NCBI GenBank assembly: GCA_038228615.1
Contig: JBBRPC010000001.1
Coordinates: forward strand, 1 to 57,422
Source: F1-120-MAGs023 sp038228615
GTDB taxonomy: Bacteria > Actinomycetota > Acidimicrobiia > IMCC26256 > PALSA-610
Direction of reading: 5' to 3'
Length of the DNA: 57,422 nucleotides
The position numbers were made by a program, and so were the translations under genes. Of this stretch, positions 17,740-25,661 are shown piece by piece. The notes beneath the pieces were generated by a model. It did no database searches. It was not told where the DNA came from and saw nothing but the letters and a program-made list of their open reading frames with translations. Within the stretch, counting starts at the first letter, position 1. Each line of letters opens with the position of its first letter.

Positions 17740-18636
17740 ATGCGGGCAATCATCACTGGCGGCGCTGGCTTTGTCGGCGGTCATCTCGCCGATCATCTTG
17801 AAGCACACGGCGACGAGGTCATCTCACTCGACCGAGTCAACGGTCTCGACATCCGCGACGCCGAAGATGTGCGTCACCAATTTGAAGCGGCGCGAGCCGA
17901 TGTGTTGTATCACCTTGCGGCCTTCACGCACGTAGGTAACTCATGGAATGCCGCGACTGAGGTACTACGAATCAACGTCGAGGGCACGATGAATGTGCTC
18001 GACGCATGCAGAGCTACGCACGTAAAACGCGTCGTAGTGATTGGGAGCTCAGAGGAGTACGGCAGGGTCGGTGCGCACGAAGTTCCAATCACAGAAACCA
18101 CCCCGTTGCGTCCAGCAACTCCCTATGGCGCAAGCAAGGCCGCTGCGGGTCTCCTCGCGCAACAGGCTTGGTACGGACACGGACTCGAAACTGTTCGCGT
18201 CCGTCCGTTCAATCACACCGGCGCTGGTCAATCACCCGATTTTGTCGCGCCTGCACTCGCACAGCGCATCATCCGTGCCCAACGCGACGACACTGGCTAC
18301 ATCGCCGTCGGCAACCTCGATCCCATTCGAGAACTCCTCGATGTCCGAGACGTCGTACGTGCCTATCGACTCCTCATGGAGCGCGGCGAACCCGGCGAGG
18401 TGTACAACGTTGCAACAGGCAAAGGTCACCGCATCGGCGCTCTGGCTGAAACCATGGTGTCATTCGCTGACCGGCCGCTCGAGTTACGGCCCGATCCCAC
18501 CTTGGTACGGCCCGTTGAAGTCGAACGCCTGGTGGGCGACGCGTCGAAACTCGCTGAACGGACAGGTTGGAGTCCGGAGTATTCATTGACCGAAACGCTT
18601 CGCACCGTGTTCAACCACGCGCTTCATACCTCCTGA
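17740..18636 (+). CDS. GDP-4-keto-6-deoxy-D-mannose reductase-like SDR (RMD family)
   Basis: 298-residue extended short-chain dehydrogenase. The NAD(P) motif is TGGAGFVGGHLADHL and the catalytic Tyr/Lys are in PYGASKAAA, with the upstream Ser in VVIGSSEEYG. PFNHTGAGQSPDFVAPALA and NLDPIRELLDVRDVVRAY plus GEPGEVYNVATG are hallmark segments of RMD/GMD-type enzymes, which make GDP-D-rhamnose or its C4 epimer from the GDP-mannose 4,6-dehydratase product. No dehydratase gene is in the window. A GGCGAGG site precedes ATG 17740. It is the last gene of the rightward glycan operon and overlaps the convergent hydrolase by 13 bases. Confidence 0.8.
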   Translation: MRAIITGGAGFVGGHLADHLEAHGDEVISLDRVNGLDIRDAEDVRHQFEAARADVLYHLAAFTHVGNSWNAATEVLRINVEGTMNVLDACRATHVKRVVVIGSSEEYGRVGAHEVPITETTPLRPATPYGASKAAAGLLAQQAWYGHGLETVRVRPFNHTGAGQSPDFVAPALAQRIIRAQRDDTGYIAVGNLDPIRELLDVRDVVRAYRLLMERGEPGEVYNVATGKGHRIGALAETMVSFADRPLELRPDPTLVRPVEVERLVGDASKLAERTGWSPEYSLTETLRTVFNHALHTS

Positions 18637-19367
18637 CGGTCGAGCCAGCCCAACAACATCGCAATCGCGCGAGGGTCGTGACGCAGCCGATGCGCTCCAT
18701 GTTCAATGATTCGCAACTCCGCGTTACCGTCGCCCGCACGGTGGAGGTCGTACGCGTGCTGGAGCGGGACCACGTCGTCGTGGGAGCCATGTACGAGCAT
18801 CCACGACCTAGGAGCGATGCGCCGCGCCGCGCCCAACACATCGAGATCTGCGATCGATTTTCCCCATTGCGCCACGCTCGGCGGAAATCCGTCGGCATGG
18901 ATGACGCCCACCCTGCGGCAATATTCGGCAAATCGTTGCGCATCTGGCACCCACGTATGTAGCGATGCCGGCGCAGCGAACGTTGCGATCCCTCGAATCG
19001 ACGGATCACGTGCCGCGCCGACTATTGCAAGAGTTCCTCCGAGGCGAAAACCCGCGAGCCAAACGCCATGTGTGTCGTCGCGTTTGCGCAGCGTCGCGAT
19101 CGCGGCCTGCACGTCGCTGAGCCAACCGTCCATCGAGAAGTCGCCCTCAGATGAACCAGAACCGCGATATTGAAACGTCACCGCGGCCCAACCTGCGTCG
19201 CGGGCGATCCGATCCGCAAATAGTGGATACGTATTCCCGGCGAGTGCGGCACCTCCAGTACCCCTCGGGAAACCGGGAAGGAGCATCAGTGTGGGGAGCC
19301 GGCCGGAAGTGGTGGGGCGTGCATAATGGGCAGTTAACCGAAGTCCTTCGGAAATGATCTCATCCAT
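18624..19367 (-). CDS. Alpha/beta hydrolase-fold protein with Arg at the nucleophile position
   Basis: 247 residues. Fold markers are LPTLMLLPGFPRGTG (oxyanion region), FQYRGSGSSEGDF, the nucleophile elbow GVWLAGFRLGGTLA, the acid loop VHGSHDDVVPL and the C-terminal histidine EHGAHRLRHDPRA. The elbow reads G-F-R-L-G rather than G-x-S-x-G: the codon is CGC where AGC would give Ser. Either this copy is inactive as an esterase or it belongs to a branch with Arg there; some exosortase-associated hydrolase families have a similar G-x-R-x-G (from memory). I chose ATG 19367 because the next upstream start would overlap the divergent DUF1802 gene by 62 bases. Confidence 0.75.
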   Translation of the reverse strand: MDEIISEGLRLTAHYARPTTSGRLPTLMLLPGFPRGTGGAALAGNTYPLFADRIARDAGWAAVTFQYRGSGSSEGDFSMDGWLSDVQAAIATLRKRDDTHGVWLAGFRLGGTLAIVGAARDPSIRGIATFAAPASLHTWVPDAQRFAEYCRRVGVIHADGFPPSVAQWGKSIADLDVLGAARRIAPRSWMLVHGSHDDVVPLQHAYDLHRAGDGNAELRIIEHGAHRLRHDPRAIAMLLGWLDRQEV

Positions 19368-19392
19368 AGCGATGCAAGTATCCTCGCACGTG

Positions 19393-19986
19393 ATGGTTGG
19401 AACTCCTGCGCTCAAAGAATGGGCCGTGATCTGTCACGCACTGCTCGCTGGCGAACAGGTCATTGATCTGCGAAAAGGTGGTCTGCGCGAATCCGGTTCG
19501 CCCGAGGGCGGTCGCCATTTCGACGTTGGCACAACCCGTGCCTGGCTCTACCCAACTGCAGAGCATCAACGCGCCGAACTCTTGAAACCGCCATATCAAC
19601 ATTGGATCGATCTGGCGCCGAGCGCGCCGGTTGGTCACGACATCACCCTGCACGGTTGGGTTGAGGTCTTCGAGTCGCACACCATCACCGATGGTGCGAT
19701 TCTCGAACGCCTCACGCCAAAAGTCATTTGGAGCGATGAATACGCAGCATCTCGACTCAAATGGAAACAACGAGATCCGCTGTGGGTGCTCATACTTCGC
19801 GCCCAGCGCCTCGTCGAACCGATCGTGGTGCCGTGGTCAGAGGAGTACGGCGGTTGCACGTCGTGGGTCGAGTTCATGGGATTGCCAGACAGTCCAACGA
19901 CCCTCGCAAGCGAACCTGCGTTAAGCGATGAATCGTTTGCGGCACGAGTCAAAGGCGTGCACGAGGGGCTCGGCGTTACCCGCTAA
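19393..19986 (+). CDS. DUF1802 family protein
   Basis: About 197 residues. The N-terminal LKEWAVICHALLAGEQVIDL followed by RKGGLRE is the signature opening of DUF1802 proteins, and the later HGWVEVFESHTI and WSDEYAASRLKWKQRDPLW fit the rest of the family. The biochemical role is unknown. Starts at 19354, 19372 or 19393 are possible; 19393 gives the family's usual N-terminus and leaves 25 bases to the divergent hydrolase start. The stop overlaps the convergent small gene by 11 bases. Confidence 0.75.
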   Translation: MVGTPALKEWAVICHALLAGEQVIDLRKGGLRESGSPEGGRHFDVGTTRAWLYPTAEHQRAELLKPPYQHWIDLAPSAPVGHDITLHGWVEVFESHTITDGAILERLTPKVIWSDEYAASRLKWKQRDPLWVLILRAQRLVEPIVVPWSEEYGGCTSWVEFMGLPDSPTTLASEPALSDESFAARVKGVHEGLGVTR

Positions 19987-20179
19987 ACGGCTTGTACCCG
20001 CGGTTGCGGGCCTCATCGACAGTGTCGGGCCCGAAACACGCATAACTCTCGTTCGCCACGATGTCGGCGACCGCTTCGGCAACGCGATCGCTCACCGCCA
20101 TTTGATCCATGTCGTACACGACTTGTGAACGCTTGTCACCGACGAAACGAACGTGCTCAAGTGCGGTGGGCTTGTCCAT
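19976..20179 (-). CDS. Small conserved-looking actinobacterial protein
   Basis: 67 residues from ATG 20179 (a TTG three codons upstream is an alternative). It starts MDKPTALEHVRFVGDKRSQV and includes VAEAVADIVANESYACFGPDT. The composition is soluble and charged with no membrane segment. It lies 11 bases downstream of the membrane-anchored gene at 20191-20625 on the same strand, probably in one operon with it and the EEP hydrolase. No function can be assigned. Confidence 0.6.
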   Translation of the reverse strand: MDKPTALEHVRFVGDKRSQVVYDMDQMAVSDRVAEAVADIVANESYACFGPDTVDEARNRGYKPFSG

Positions 20180-20190
20180 CGGTCGCAACG

Positions 20191-20625
20191 CTACCGCTGC
20201 GACCGAGGACCCACTGCACCGATTGCGCGGAGATACGCGAGTTGGGTCTCCACCACCGGATAGATCTGTTCAGTAAGAAACTCCAGCCCATCGATAGTGC
20301 TGCGGTCGATGATGTATGCCACCGTCTCAGAAATTCCAATGACGACATCGGTCGCAAGATGCGGAGCCGAACCGTTTTGGGTGACACCTTGACGACCGAA
20401 GAACTCGATCTGATACCTCAAGATGCTTCGGACTTCATCCGGAGTCAGCGTCGACGCAACCAACTCGTCGAGATTCCGTACGACCCATGCATACGCGTCG
20501 TCCATGTTGTAGGTCGGAGGACGCGGTTCTAAGGCTTGCTTCCCGGCCTCGCGCAACACAAACCAAGCAGCGATTGCACACACGAATCCAAACGCAATAA
20601 AACCAGCGACAACAACCATGCGCAC
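20191..20625 (-). CDS. Membrane-anchored hypothetical protein
   Basis: 144 residues from GTG 20625 (ATG at 20619 alternative), immediately adjoining the stop of the EEP gene, so coupling is likely. Residues 3-25 form one transmembrane helix (VVVAGFIAFGFVCAIAAWFV). The rest is a soluble helical domain with AYAWVVRNLDELVASTLT and DEVRSILRYQIEFFGRQG. This resembles small conserved actinobacterial proteins of unknown role. The surrounding three-gene unit gives no clear functional clue. Confidence 0.6.
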   Translation of the reverse strand: MRMVVVAGFIAFGFVCAIAAWFVLREAGKQALEPRPPTYNMDDAYAWVVRNLDELVASTLTPDEVRSILRYQIEFFGRQGVTQNGSAPHLATDVVIGISETVAYIIDRSTIDGLEFLTEQIYPVVETQLAYLRAIGAVGPRSQR

Positions 20626-21414
20626 TCAGCGTAACTGCAGACGAGCACAAATCGCCCGGTGGTCGCTCGTCGGCGAGTACGGCAGCACTTTGCCTTCGAC
20701 CACGTCGATGGCACCTCGAGCACATATGTGGTCGATCTGACTATGCGGTCGCCACGAGGGAAACGTTCGACCTTTCACAGCCATGCGCCAGCCAGGCAGC
20801 AACGAGGGTATCCACGTCCGCCAAATATTGCCATCACCGGCGATGATCGCTGGCCGCGTCGAACCATCGAGGTCGTGCTCGGCGAGGAGCCGCGCCAAAC
20901 TCCGAAGCTGCACGATTGGTGCGCCAAACCACAGCTTTGACGACACGTGAAATGCCGTGACGTCGACTTCGTGATCATCAACAGCAATGCGCACCGAAAC
21001 AGCGTTTCGGATCGGCACCGCGTCGTGAAATGACCGAGCCAGGGGAAGTTCGACGGTACGCACGACGGGGTGGCGCGTCGCAACAGCGAGTTCCCACCAG
21101 CCCTCGCCAGGCTCGGTCAATTGACGACGAGCCACGCTGATGTCGAGAGTCCGAAATTTGGTCTCGGTGACCGAGTGAAATCCGAATTCGCTCAATCGAT
21201 CGAGAAACGATTCGCCGTTGTGTCCCCGCCATGATTCGGGGAGGATCACAACATCGGCGCGCTCAAGCACCGAACGTTCAAGTTGGCCGAAAGGGTCAAA
21301 GACTGCGCTCTGCTGTCGGTCAGGAACCCGCGAGACTCCCCAGTGCACGTTCCACTCGAGAACACTCAATATTGCACCCGTTCCGCCCGGCGCGCCAGGT
21401 TGCTCAGCACCCAT
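20626..21414 (-). CDS. Endonuclease/exonuclease/phosphatase (EEP) family hydrolase
   Basis: 262 residues. The four metal-site blocks of the EEP fold are present in order: LEWNVHWG (Asn), VVILPESWRG (Glu), VTAFHVSSK then IIAGDGNIWR (His, Asp-x-Asn), and SQIDHICARG with SPTSDHRAICARL (Asp-His pair) at the C-terminus. There is no signal peptide, so it is cytoplasmic. Family members cleave nucleic acids or phosphodiesters; the exact substrate is open. First gene of a leftward three-gene unit. Confidence 0.82.
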   Translation of the reverse strand: MGAEQPGAPGGTGAILSVLEWNVHWGVSRVPDRQQSAVFDPFGQLERSVLERADVVILPESWRGHNGESFLDRLSEFGFHSVTETKFRTLDISVARRQLTEPGEGWWELAVATRHPVVRTVELPLARSFHDAVPIRNAVSVRIAVDDHEVDVTAFHVSSKLWFGAPIVQLRSLARLLAEHDLDGSTRPAIIAGDGNIWRTWIPSLLPGWRMAVKGRTFPSWRPHSQIDHICARGAIDVVEGKVLPYSPTSDHRAICARLQLR

Positions 21415-21497
21415 AACGCACGTCGCTCACTCGCGGGCCGCGATACGAACACGTCCGAACAACGAGACACACACGATGGAATTGGTTGGTCCGATTG

Positions 21498-22628
21498 CTA
21501 GATCCCGATACGTTGGGCCAGCAATTCTCGGTGGTAGGTGGCGTCGCCGAGGTAGATCTCCGAACTCTTCGCGCGCTTGAAGTACAGGTGCGCGTCGTGC
21601 TCCCACGTGAAACCGATGCCACCGTGAATCTGGATGTTCTCGGCAGCGCAATGGAAGTACGCATCTGAGATGTAGGCCTTCGCGAGCGCTGCAACGACGG
21701 GTAATTCTTCGTTATCTTCACCTGCTGCCCACGCCGAGTAATAGGCCGCGCTCTTACCGCTTTCAACCTCAAGCAGCATATCGGCGCATTTGTGCTTGAT
21801 CGCCTGGAAGGAACCGATCGGACGCCCGAATTGCACTCGCACTTTGGCGTACTCCACGCTTTGGTCGAGTACGAACTGTGCGCCGCCAATCATCTCATTC
21901 GAGAGCAACACGGCAGCCTGGTCGAGTGTCTTTGAGAATGCCGCGAACGCTTCGCCGGGAGTCCCGAGCGGCGTCGCTGCGACGTTCTGAAATTCGAGCT
22001 TGGCTTGCTTGCGAGTTTGGTCCATCGTCGACAACGCTGTGCGCGTCAGGCCCGTTGCGTCCCCAGCGACCGTAAAGAAGCCGATTCCTTCAGTTCCGGT
22101 GCTGCCAGCAAGACGCGCCACGACGACGATCAGATTCGCGTTATGGCCATCGATGACGAAGCTCTTCGTACCGTTCAGGACGTAGCCACTTCCCGATTTC
22201 GTGGCTTCCATCGTGATCCCGGCGCTGTCCCACTTGCCGTTCGGTTCGGTGAACGCGAGCGCCGCAATCGTTTCACCGGATGCAATGCCAGGAAGCAGCG
22301 CCTTCTTGTCGTCTGCGGTGCCAGCATTCAGGATCGCGTTGGTTGCGAGCGCGACAGTCGCAAAATACGGTGCGCACAGCAGCACGCGTCCCATTTCTTC
22401 GAACACGATTGCGAGTTCGACGAACGAAAACCCCTGGCCGCCGTACTCCTCGGGGATATGCAGGCTTTGCAAGCCGAGTTGTTCTGCCATTTGCGTCCAC
22501 ACTGCAGGGTCATAACCCTCAGTGCCTTCCATCAATCGTCGTACCTCAGCCGACGGCGACTTGGCTTCGAGGAACTGACGGATCGTGCGACGCAGTTCGT
22601 CCTGTTCTTCGGAGAAGGCGAAGTTCAC
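21498..22628 (-). CDS. Acyl-CoA dehydrogenase
   Basis: 376 residues with the ACAD layout: N-terminal helical domain (FAFSEEQDELRRTIRQFL), middle beta domain with AALAFTEPNG (substrate/FAD loop) and VLNGTKSFVIDG, and C-terminal four-helix domain with RVQFGRPIGSFQAIKHKCAD and IQIHGGIGFTWEHDAHLYFKR. Catalyses FAD-dependent alpha,beta-dehydrogenation of an acyl-CoA. The position before HGG, often Glu in medium/short-chain enzymes, is Ile here, as in steroid/cholesterol-type FadE subunits that work as heteromers. GTG 22628 has GGAG 7 bases upstream. It follows a second ACAD gene by 109 bases, and the two may form a heteromeric enzyme. Confidence 0.9.
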   Translation of the reverse strand: MNFAFSEEQDELRRTIRQFLEAKSPSAEVRRLMEGTEGYDPAVWTQMAEQLGLQSLHIPEEYGGQGFSFVELAIVFEEMGRVLLCAPYFATVALATNAILNAGTADDKKALLPGIASGETIAALAFTEPNGKWDSAGITMEATKSGSGYVLNGTKSFVIDGHNANLIVVVARLAGSTGTEGIGFFTVAGDATGLTRTALSTMDQTRKQAKLEFQNVAATPLGTPGEAFAAFSKTLDQAAVLLSNEMIGGAQFVLDQSVEYAKVRVQFGRPIGSFQAIKHKCADMLLEVESGKSAAYYSAWAAGEDNEELPVVAALAKAYISDAYFHCAAENIQIHGGIGFTWEHDAHLYFKRAKSSEIYLGDATYHRELLAQRIGI

Positions 22629-22737
22629 GGTGGTGCTCCTTGTGACGTCGGTTCGGGTAGATCGATTCGAGTTACGTTGATTGGGGTTCGCTCAGCGCGA
22701 TGGCGCTGCAGATTGCTGCATCGAAGGATTCGTTGGG

Positions 22738-23925
22738 TTACCTAGGTTCGCGCGGGAGTCCGAGGACCCGCTCACCGACAATATTGCGTTGGATTTCGCT
22801 GGCTCCTGCATAGATGGTTTCGGCGCGTGAAGCCATGAAGTTCTGATGGACAACGTCGAGTTCATACTCGCCATTGCCGTCGCGCAGAATCGTAAGTGCA
22901 TCAGCTCCGAGCACCTGCATCGCGGTCTCACCCAGGTTCCGGTGCCAATTGCTCCAATAGAGCTTGCCGAGACTCGCCGTCGGTCCGACACTGCCACTCC
23001 GAAGCATTTCGGTGACCATGCGTTGTCCGTTGTACTGCATGATGTTCACGCCGATCCAATGCCCCGCAAGCTTGTTGCGCAACACAGGATCCCGCGCCGA
23101 GCCGTTCTGTTGCGCGAGAGCAATGAGGTCGGCCATTTCCTGGCGAAACAGCAGTTGGCGAGCAAGAAATGCGGTTCCTCGCTCGTAACCCAGCGTCGCC
23201 ATTGCAACCGACCAGCCCTCGCCGACGGGCCCGAGGACATGGTCTTTCGGCGTGCGAACACCGTCGAAGAACACCTCATTGAATTCTGCGCCACCAGTCA
23301 TTTGGCGCAATGGCCGCACCTCTACCCCTGGTTGATGCATGTTCACCATGAGGTACGAAAGGCCCTTGTGACCGCGCGAGTCGGGATCCGTGCGCGTAAT
23401 GGCAAAACACCAGTCGGCTTTATGGGCCATGGTTGTCCAGACCTTTTGACCGTCGATCACCCACTCGTCACCGTCGAGCACCGCACGCGTCTGCACGTTG
23501 GCGAGGTCGCTGCCGGCATTCGGCTCCGAAAACCCTTGGCACCACATTTCCTCGACGGCCTGAATCTTCGGAAGGTAGCGCCGTTGTTGCTCACCAGTTC
23601 CGAATTGAATCAACGTAGGAGCGAACAAACCTTCACCGAAAAAGCTCACTCGCGCTGGCGCTCCGGCCCGCGCGTATTCCTCTTGAAAAATCACCTGTTC
23701 GCTAAACGTCGCTGAACGTCCGCCGTACTCAACTGGCCAACTCAGCCCAAGCCAACGATCGCGGCCAAGGAGTTTCTCCCACTCGACTCGGAGTTCCCAA
23801 TCGGTTTCTGCGGTTTCGCCGGCCGAAGGTGAGAGCGTGCTGAACTCACCGACATGGTGCTTCGCGATCCAATCGCGAATCTCCCCGCGAAAGGTCGCTT
23901 CAAGGGCTGAGTCGTGAAAGTCCAT
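22738..23925 (-). CDS. Acyl-CoA dehydrogenase (FadE-like)
   Basis: 395 residues. The start MDFHDSALEATFRGEIRDWI is the usual FadE N-terminus; the open frame further upstream is antisense to the membrane-protein gene and is ignored. Motifs are GLSWPVEYGGR, MWCQGFSEPNAGSDLA (FAD/substrate loop), WVIDGQKVWTTMAHKADWCF, and AETIYAGASEIQRNIVGERVLGL at the C-terminus, where the family places its catalytic Glu or Asp region. It is paired with the downstream ACAD gene, a layout common for two-subunit steroid side-chain ACADs. The divergent gene starts 75 bases away. Confidence 0.9.
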   Translation of the reverse strand: MDFHDSALEATFRGEIRDWIAKHHVGEFSTLSPSAGETAETDWELRVEWEKLLGRDRWLGLSWPVEYGGRSATFSEQVIFQEEYARAGAPARVSFFGEGLFAPTLIQFGTGEQQRRYLPKIQAVEEMWCQGFSEPNAGSDLANVQTRAVLDGDEWVIDGQKVWTTMAHKADWCFAITRTDPDSRGHKGLSYLMVNMHQPGVEVRPLRQMTGGAEFNEVFFDGVRTPKDHVLGPVGEGWSVAMATLGYERGTAFLARQLLFRQEMADLIALAQQNGSARDPVLRNKLAGHWIGVNIMQYNGQRMVTEMLRSGSVGPTASLGKLYWSNWHRNLGETAMQVLGADALTILRDGNGEYELDVVHQNFMASRAETIYAGASEIQRNIVGERVLGLPREPR

Positions 23926-24000
23926 AGGCGCGGGTGCAACGTACTTGACCGGGTGGTCAGGAATCCAGCCGATCTCAAAGACCACATATGGTGGCCCTCG

Positions 24001-24963
24001 ATGGACGGTCCACCACACGAGCCCCGGGCACGGGCGAAGATTCCGATGTCGCTCATCGTTGGCGGCTTGATCGGAACCGGCGGGTTGGTGTTCGTCGTGA
24101 TCAAGATCAGCCAGCAGTGGTCGCAGGTCAGGGACCGTCTCGCGCATGTCAACGTGGGGTTGCTTGCCCTGGCGCTCGCGCTTGGCGTACTTGGGATGAC
24201 CGCGATCGCCCTTGCTTGGCGACCGGTGCTCATGACGCTCGGTGCTCCAGCTGTCGCTCGGCGGACGGTCGTGCGCTGGTACTTCGTGGGAGAAATTGGC
24301 AAATATGTACCCGGTGGCGTGTGGACTGTGGTGGGGCGTGCCGAGCTCGCCCGACGGGGTGGTCTGTCGCGTAGCAGTGCGTACGGAAGCGTTGCGCTGT
24401 CGTTGCTGTGTTTGCAGGTTGGCGGCGCCTGCGTGGCGGCGATCGCCGTGCCATTTTCTGGTCTCGCCGATGGCAATCCGAAGATCTGGCTGATCCTGTT
24501 GGTCGTACCGATTGGTCTCGGAGTGCTGCATCCTCGGGTTGCAGGATCATTCCTGGCATTCGTGCGGCGTGTCACGAAGCGAGATTTCAGCTTCGCAGTA
24601 CCGCCGTTCAGCACCACACTTCGACTCGTTGCGGGATATGTCCCAGCCTGGTGTGCGATCGGAATGTCGACGGCGATGGTGGCTCGAGCGCTTGACGCGC
24701 ACGCGCCAATCGGTCGTGTGTTCGCCGGAACAATCGTGAGTTGGATCATCGGCTTCATCTTCATTCCCACGCCGGGAGGAATTGGAGTGCGCGAAAGTGC
24801 CTTCACGGCGATGGTCACGCTTGCGCCCGGAATAGCCGTCACGACGTCACTCCTCGCCCGACTGATATTCATGTTTGTCGACGGAACCGGCGCGGCCATC
24901 ACACCAATCATTTTCCGAACCAGAGCGCACCGCGACAAGGAAGCAGCCGACGACGCTCACTAG
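24001..24963 (+). CDS. UPF0104/AglD-like lysylphosphatidylglycerol synthase TM-region protein
   Basis: About 320 residues with 7-8 predicted transmembrane helices. The segments GEIGKYVPGGVWTVVGRAEL and IIGFIFIPTPGGIGVRESAF are diagnostic of the UPF0104 / lysyl-PG synthase transmembrane family (YbhN, AglD). Members act in lipid-linked sugar handling or phospholipid flipping and lack the aminoacyl-transfer domain here. Starts at 23914, 24001 and 24046 are possible; 24001 avoids overlapping the divergent ACAD start. It converges on the methyltransferase-glycosyltransferase pair, so a role with polyprenol-linked sugars is plausible. Confidence 0.75.
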   Translation: MDGPPHEPRARAKIPMSLIVGGLIGTGGLVFVVIKISQQWSQVRDRLAHVNVGLLALALALGVLGMTAIALAWRPVLMTLGAPAVARRTVVRWYFVGEIGKYVPGGVWTVVGRAELARRGGLSRSSAYGSVALSLLCLQVGGACVAAIAVPFSGLADGNPKIWLILLVVPIGLGVLHPRVAGSFLAFVRRVTKRDFSFAVPPFSTTLRLVAGYVPAWCAIGMSTAMVARALDAHAPIGRVFAGTIVSWIIGFIFIPTPGGIGVRESAFTAMVTLAPGIAVTTSLLARLIFMFVDGTGAAITPIIFRTRAHRDKEAADDAH

Positions 24964-25004
24964 CGACAACACGCGCCTGTCCATTGTGCGTTCCGCTTGG
25001 CCAA

Positions 25005-25025
25005 TCGGTGGAAATATCCCACCGA
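25005..25025. terminator. Hairpin between convergent genes
   Basis: TCGGTGG (25005-25011) pairs with CCACCGA (25019-25025) around a 7-base AT-rich loop, in the 85-base gap between two convergent stops. There is no clear T-run on either side, so it may act as a bidirectional terminator only weakly. Confidence 0.45.
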
Positions 25026-25048
25026 ACGTGACTGGTGGGTTGCTCCGG

Positions 25049-25660
25049 TTAGCGAGCGCGTGCGCGAACCACCGTCCAGGGCAACGGCTTCGCGACAGAG
25101 ACCACATCGAAGTATTCCCCCACCATCGCCGTGAATGATTTCGCGCTCCAGTGTTGGATGTGGCCTGGAGTATTGCCGAGTTCTTTGAGATACGTGCCTC
25201 GCACCATGTTGAGCAGTCGCCACGTGGGTTCATTCGGAACGCTGACAACCACATCACGACGCGCGACACGCGCGAGTTCCAATAGCGCGGCCTGGGGATC
25301 AGGGAGGTGTTCGAGCACTTCGATAGCGAGCACGAGATCACACGACCCGTCGCGGATCGGTAGCGCGCTCGCGTCGCCAAACAAACCATCAAGGCGGCGA
25401 TCGCGCCAATGCGACGCCAATCCAGCGTCGGGAAGATCCAAGCCAGTGAACACAACGTCGCCATATCTGGCAACGATGCGGTCGGCAACCTCGCCCTCAC
25501 CCATCCCAAGTTCGAATACCGTCGTCGGCGTCTCGCTGGGCAAGGCCGCATCGAGAGCAGCCATGAAGCCGCTCATCAGCTTGCGGGCTATGGGGTTTTT
25601 CGCTGCGTACTTGTCGTAGTGATTCCCGATCGGCACCTCTGCAGTAGACGCCTCGGACAC
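25049..25660 (-). CDS. Class I SAM-dependent methyltransferase
   Basis: 203 residues. The SAM-binding motif I is TVFELGMGEGEVADRI, motif II is FTGLDLPDAGL, then LFGDASALPIRDGSCDLVLA and VLEHLPDPQAALLELARV (UbiE/Coq5-like motif IV-V). Cytoplasmic; the substrate is unknown. GTG 25660 follows the stop of the polyprenol-type glycosyltransferase by 1 base, so the two are translationally coupled and the substrate may be a sugar lipid made by that partner. Confidence 0.85.
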   Translation of the reverse strand: MSEASTAEVPIGNHYDKYAAKNPIARKLMSGFMAALDAALPSETPTTVFELGMGEGEVADRIVARYGDVVFTGLDLPDAGLASHWRDRRLDGLFGDASALPIRDGSCDLVLAIEVLEHLPDPQAALLELARVARRDVVVSVPNEPTWRLLNMVRGTYLKELGNTPGHIQHWSAKSFTAMVGEYFDVVSVAKPLPWTVVRARAR

Positions 25661-25661
25661 C

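Noticed and set aside
23926..24531. Upstream extension of the second acyl-CoA dehydrogenase
   Set aside because: Antisense to the UPF0104-like gene; the extension is Arg/Gln/His-rich and lacks FadE homology.
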